Origin: Spartobacteria bacterium
GTDB taxonomy: Bacteria; Verrucomicrobiota; Verrucomicrobiia; Chthoniobacterales; Chthoniobacteraceae
Direction of reading: 5' to 3'
Assembly (NCBI GenBank): GCA_025350985.1
Contig: JANXWU010000147.1
Coordinates: forward strand, 1-7,704
Length of the DNA stretch: 7,704 bases
In this document: piece by piece, positions 5,778 through 7,704 of the stretch
How positions within the stretch are numbered: the stretch's first letter is position 1
How the letters are laid out: every line of letters starts with the position of its first letter
Notes under the pieces: generated by a model
The model's database searches: none
What the model saw: the letters and a program-made list of their open reading frames with translations, nothing else
What the model was told of the DNA's origin: nothing
Position numbers and translations under genes: made by a program

Positions 5778-7704
5778 ATGGCAACTGAGACTACCATCGA
5801 GGCAGCGCGCAGCCGGATTCAACGGCTGGTCGAGGAAATTTCCGCGTTGAGCAAGGCCGACCTCGCCAGCGACGAATTTTTCAAACAATACATCCATCGC
5901 GTCGTCGCGGCGACCGACGCGCAAGGTGGCGCGGTGTGGCTGCTCGGTTCCGGCAAGGGTGAGTTTCAATTACTCGCCGAGAGCAATCTCGCCTCCAGCC
6001 AGTTTCATGCGGACGAAGCTCAGCGCTCGAGCATGCTTAAAGTCCTGGGCGACGTCGTCCAGCACGGAAGACCCGCAGTGCTCGCGCCCGAAAATCCCGC
6101 CGCGCTCACCCCGCCGGAAATTCCCAACCGCACCCCGTACGCCTTCCTCCACGTTCCGCTTTTTCTCAAAGGCAAATCGCTGGGCGTGCTCCAGCTTTGG
6201 CTCAAGCCCTACGTCCAGCAAAACAGCTACGCCGAATTCGTCACCTTCCTGACTTCGCTCGCCGCCTACGTCGAGCAACACCTGCAATCGCGCCAGCTTG
6301 GCAACCTCGTCCTCGAAACCCAGCGCCTGCAACACCTGCTGCGTTTCAGCGGCGACCTCGCCGGCACGCTCGACCTGCTCGAAGCCGCCCGCCTCACCGC
6401 CAACTACGCGCGCGACATCCTCGGCTGCGAGCGCTGCTCCGTCCTGTTGCGCGATGGCGACCGCTGGTCGGTCATCGCCATTTCCGGGCAGGAGACTGTG
6501 GAAAAAAAGAGCGCACTGGCCAAAGGCATGGTCGCCTTCGTCCGCACGCACAGCCGCGACGAATTCCGCACGCTCACCAAAAAGGAATTGCTCGATCTCG
6601 CCGAGCCCAAGTCGGAATCATCCGCCCCCGCCGTGGTCGATCTCTCGCCTGCCGTTCGGGAAACCGACGACATCGACCTGAACTATTTTGCCTTGTCGCA
6701 CGTCGTCTCCGCCGCCCTCGCCCCGCTGCTCAACGCCGACAAAAAATCCATCGGCATCCTGTTTTGCGAAAGCACCATCGAGAATTTTTTCGGCTCGCCG
6801 GTCAGCGGGAAACCGGAACTGCCCGCGCCGCAATCGCTCTCGCAGTGGATTGCCGGCCACGCCGGTCGCGTGCTCGCCGCCGCGCACGATTATCAGTCGA
6901 TCCCGATGCTCGGGACCATGCGCCAAGTGCGCGCCGGGAAGCTGGCGCTCACCGGGGAAAAACGACGCCGGGTTTTAACCAAGCTGCTCGTCGTGCTCGT
7001 CTTGATCGCCGGTGCGGCGTTCTGGCCGATGCATTGGAAAATCGATGGCAACTGCGCCGTGCTCCCGATGAAGCGCGGACAGGTGGTTTCGGAAATCCCG
7101 GCGCGCATCGAAAGCATCGCGGTGCATGAAGGGCAGCTCGTGCGGAAGGGCGAAGTGCTGGCGCAGCTCGACACGCGGCGTCTGCGCTCCGAACTGGAAA
7201 TCACCTCCCAGGAAAAACAGCGCTTCCTCGCCGAGTCCGATCGTTACAGGGCTGCGGGCGATCAAGGCTCCGCGCAGGTCGCCATCCTCCAGTCCAAAAT
7301 CGCCACGCAAAACGAGGATAAACTGAAGGCCGAAATCGCCGCCGGCGTGCTCCGCGCGCCGTTCGACGGCACCGTGCTCACGAAGGACATCGAGTTTCGC
7401 ACCGGCGAGTTTTTGCAACCCGGCGCCCCGCTCACCGAAATCGCCTCCCTGGACCAATGGGAACTCCAAATCGAAATTCCCGAGAAGAACATTGGCTTGC
7501 TTGAGGACGCCCTGGCGGCGGGGGAAGTAGCCACCAACTTTATTCTCTACACTCAATCCGCGCAGCTCGTGCATACCAAGCTGTCCAACCGCCAGCAAAT
7601 CAGCGCGGCGGCTTACCCCAAGGAAAAGGAAAGCGTGTTCATTGTCACCATTCCGAATCCAGATCTCCCGGAAGACTTGCGCAAGAGCGACAAGGGCGTC
7701 AAGG
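5778..7704 (+). CDS. GAF-GAF-TM-HlyD membrane fusion protein (3' partial)
   Basis: An open frame from ATG 5778 to the window edge, 642 codons with no stop; the start is followed at once by a helical, charged N-terminus (MATETTIEAARS). Parts: GAF domain 1 (about 33-170; strands AVWLLG and SLGVLQLWL); a linking helix (about 170-187); GAF domain 2 (about 188-375; GCERCSVLL at 216-224 and SIGILFCES near 325-332); a basic EKRRR stop (394-398); one membrane helix (about 403-417, LLVVLVLIAGAAFWP); then an adaptor region with a lipoyl half-motif (about 436-465, VHEGQLVRKGEVLAQLD), a short coiled-coil hairpin (about 470-520), the second lipoyl half beginning RAPFDGTV (526-533), and a beta-barrel part running off the window. 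The predicted topology is GAF pair in the cytoplasm and HlyD part in the periplasm. HlyD-family adaptors bridge an inner-membrane transporter and an outer-membrane channel. The GAF ligand is unknown. The protein probably lacks only a short C-terminal part here. Confidence 0.9.
   Translation, partial: MATETTIEAARSRIQRLVEEISALSKADLASDEFFKQYIHRVVAATDAQGGAVWLLGSGKGEFQLLAESNLASSQFHADEAQRSSMLKVLGDVVQHGRPAVLAPENPAALTPPEIPNRTPYAFLHVPLFLKGKSLGVLQLWLKPYVQQNSYAEFVTFLTSLAAYVEQHLQSRQLGNLVLETQRLQHLLRFSGDLAGTLDLLEAARLTANYARDILGCERCSVLLRDGDRWSVIAISGQETVEKKSALAKGMVAFVRTHSRDEFRTLTKKELLDLAEPKSESSAPAVVDLSPAVRETDDIDLNYFALSHVVSAALAPLLNADKKSIGILFCESTIENFFGSPVSGKPELPAPQSLSQWIAGHAGRVLAAAHDYQSIPMLGTMRQVRAGKLALTGEKRRRVLTKLLVVLVLIAGAAFWPMHWKIDGNCAVLPMKRGQVVSEIPARIESIAVHEGQLVRKGEVLAQLDTRRLRSELEITSQEKQRFLAESDRYRAAGDQGSAQVAILQSKIATQNEDKLKAEIAAGVLRAPFDGTVLTKDIEFRTGEFLQPGAPLTEIASLDQWELQIEIPEKNIGLLEDALAAGEVATNFILYTQSAQLVHTKLSNRQQISAAAYPKEKESVFIVTIPNPDLPEDLRKSDKGVK
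6984..7028 (+). other. Single transmembrane helix of the GAF-HlyD protein
   Basis: Residues 403-417 form an uninterrupted hydrophobic run of Leu/Val/Ile/Ala preceded by the basic cluster KRRR. By the positive-inside rule the N-terminal GAF half is cytoplasmic and the following lipoyl/barrel half is periplasmic. The helix is short, so the membrane segment may extend a few residues on either side (V399 to W420). Confidence 0.8.
7086..7376 (+). other. HlyD-type split lipoyl domain with short coiled-coil hairpin
   Basis: The first half (residues about 437-465) has the family hallmark of a hydrophobic strand, a turn with EGQLVRKGE and the ending LAQLD. The second half starts RAPFDGTV (526-533), the most conserved signature of periplasmic adaptors. 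The roughly 60 residues between them are Glu/Gln/Lys/Ala-rich helix. This is shorter than the long hairpins of HlyD from classic type I systems, so the hairpin may reach the outer-membrane partner differently or not at all. Confidence 0.8.

Noticed and set aside
6197..7129. A 310-codon + strand frame
   Set aside because: It overlaps the GAF-HlyD gene in another frame and encodes an Arg/Pro/Ala-rich product typical of frame-shifted GC-rich genes. The real frame is open through the window edge and contains GAF, membrane and HlyD motifs.
1..7704. tRNA, rRNA, insertion sequence or transposase genes
   Set aside because: No cloverleaf-like segment, rRNA-like stretch, transposase motif or terminal inverted repeat was seen; nearly all bases lie in three coherent coding frames.

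Overview
The window (about 60% G+C, all genes on the + strand) reads as a chromosomal piece of a Gram-negative bacterium of the Planctomycetota-Verrucomicrobiota group, most likely Verrucomicrobiota. The main reasons are the N-terminal IEPLEARIAPA motif on a giant glycine-rich protein, which I recall as typical of large verrucomicrobial surface proteins, and a GAF-GAF-transmembrane-HlyD fusion, an arrangement I also associate with these phyla. Neither gene start has a Shine-Dalgarno sequence. The taxonomic call comes from motif recognition, not a database search.

Layout: (1) 1-824 is the 3' end of a glycine-rich repeat protein whose start lies upstream; it ends in a Ca-binding (dockerin/EF-hand type) loop. 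(2) After 24 bp, 849-5657 encodes a 1602-residue protein of the same style. It has a short N-terminal IEPLEARIAPA tag, two Asp/Asn-rich Ca loops, a first block of AGDGG-type repeats, a central FG-GAP/VCBS-like module, a long second block of AGxGG repeats, and a C-terminal module resembling the end of the upstream protein. No cysteine and only one tryptophan were seen in it. (3) A 120-bp gap (5658-5777) holds a nested hairpin and a weak promoter-like pair. (4) From 5778 to the window edge runs an open reading frame of at least 642 codons with no stop inside the window. It encodes two GAF domains, one membrane-spanning helix and a HlyD/periplasmic-adaptor region.

How the parts may work together (inference): the two repeat proteins look like exported, calcium-stabilised surface or extracellular polymers that do not carry an ordinary Sec signal peptide (the upstream one is only seen at its C-terminal end). 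The third gene looks like the inner-membrane adaptor of an export machine whose cytoplasmic half is a small-molecule or signal-sensing GAF pair. The window could therefore be one edge of a sensor-gated secretion locus with its own substrates. The remaining export components (ATPase or protease/permease, outer-membrane channel) would have to lie downstream of position 7704.
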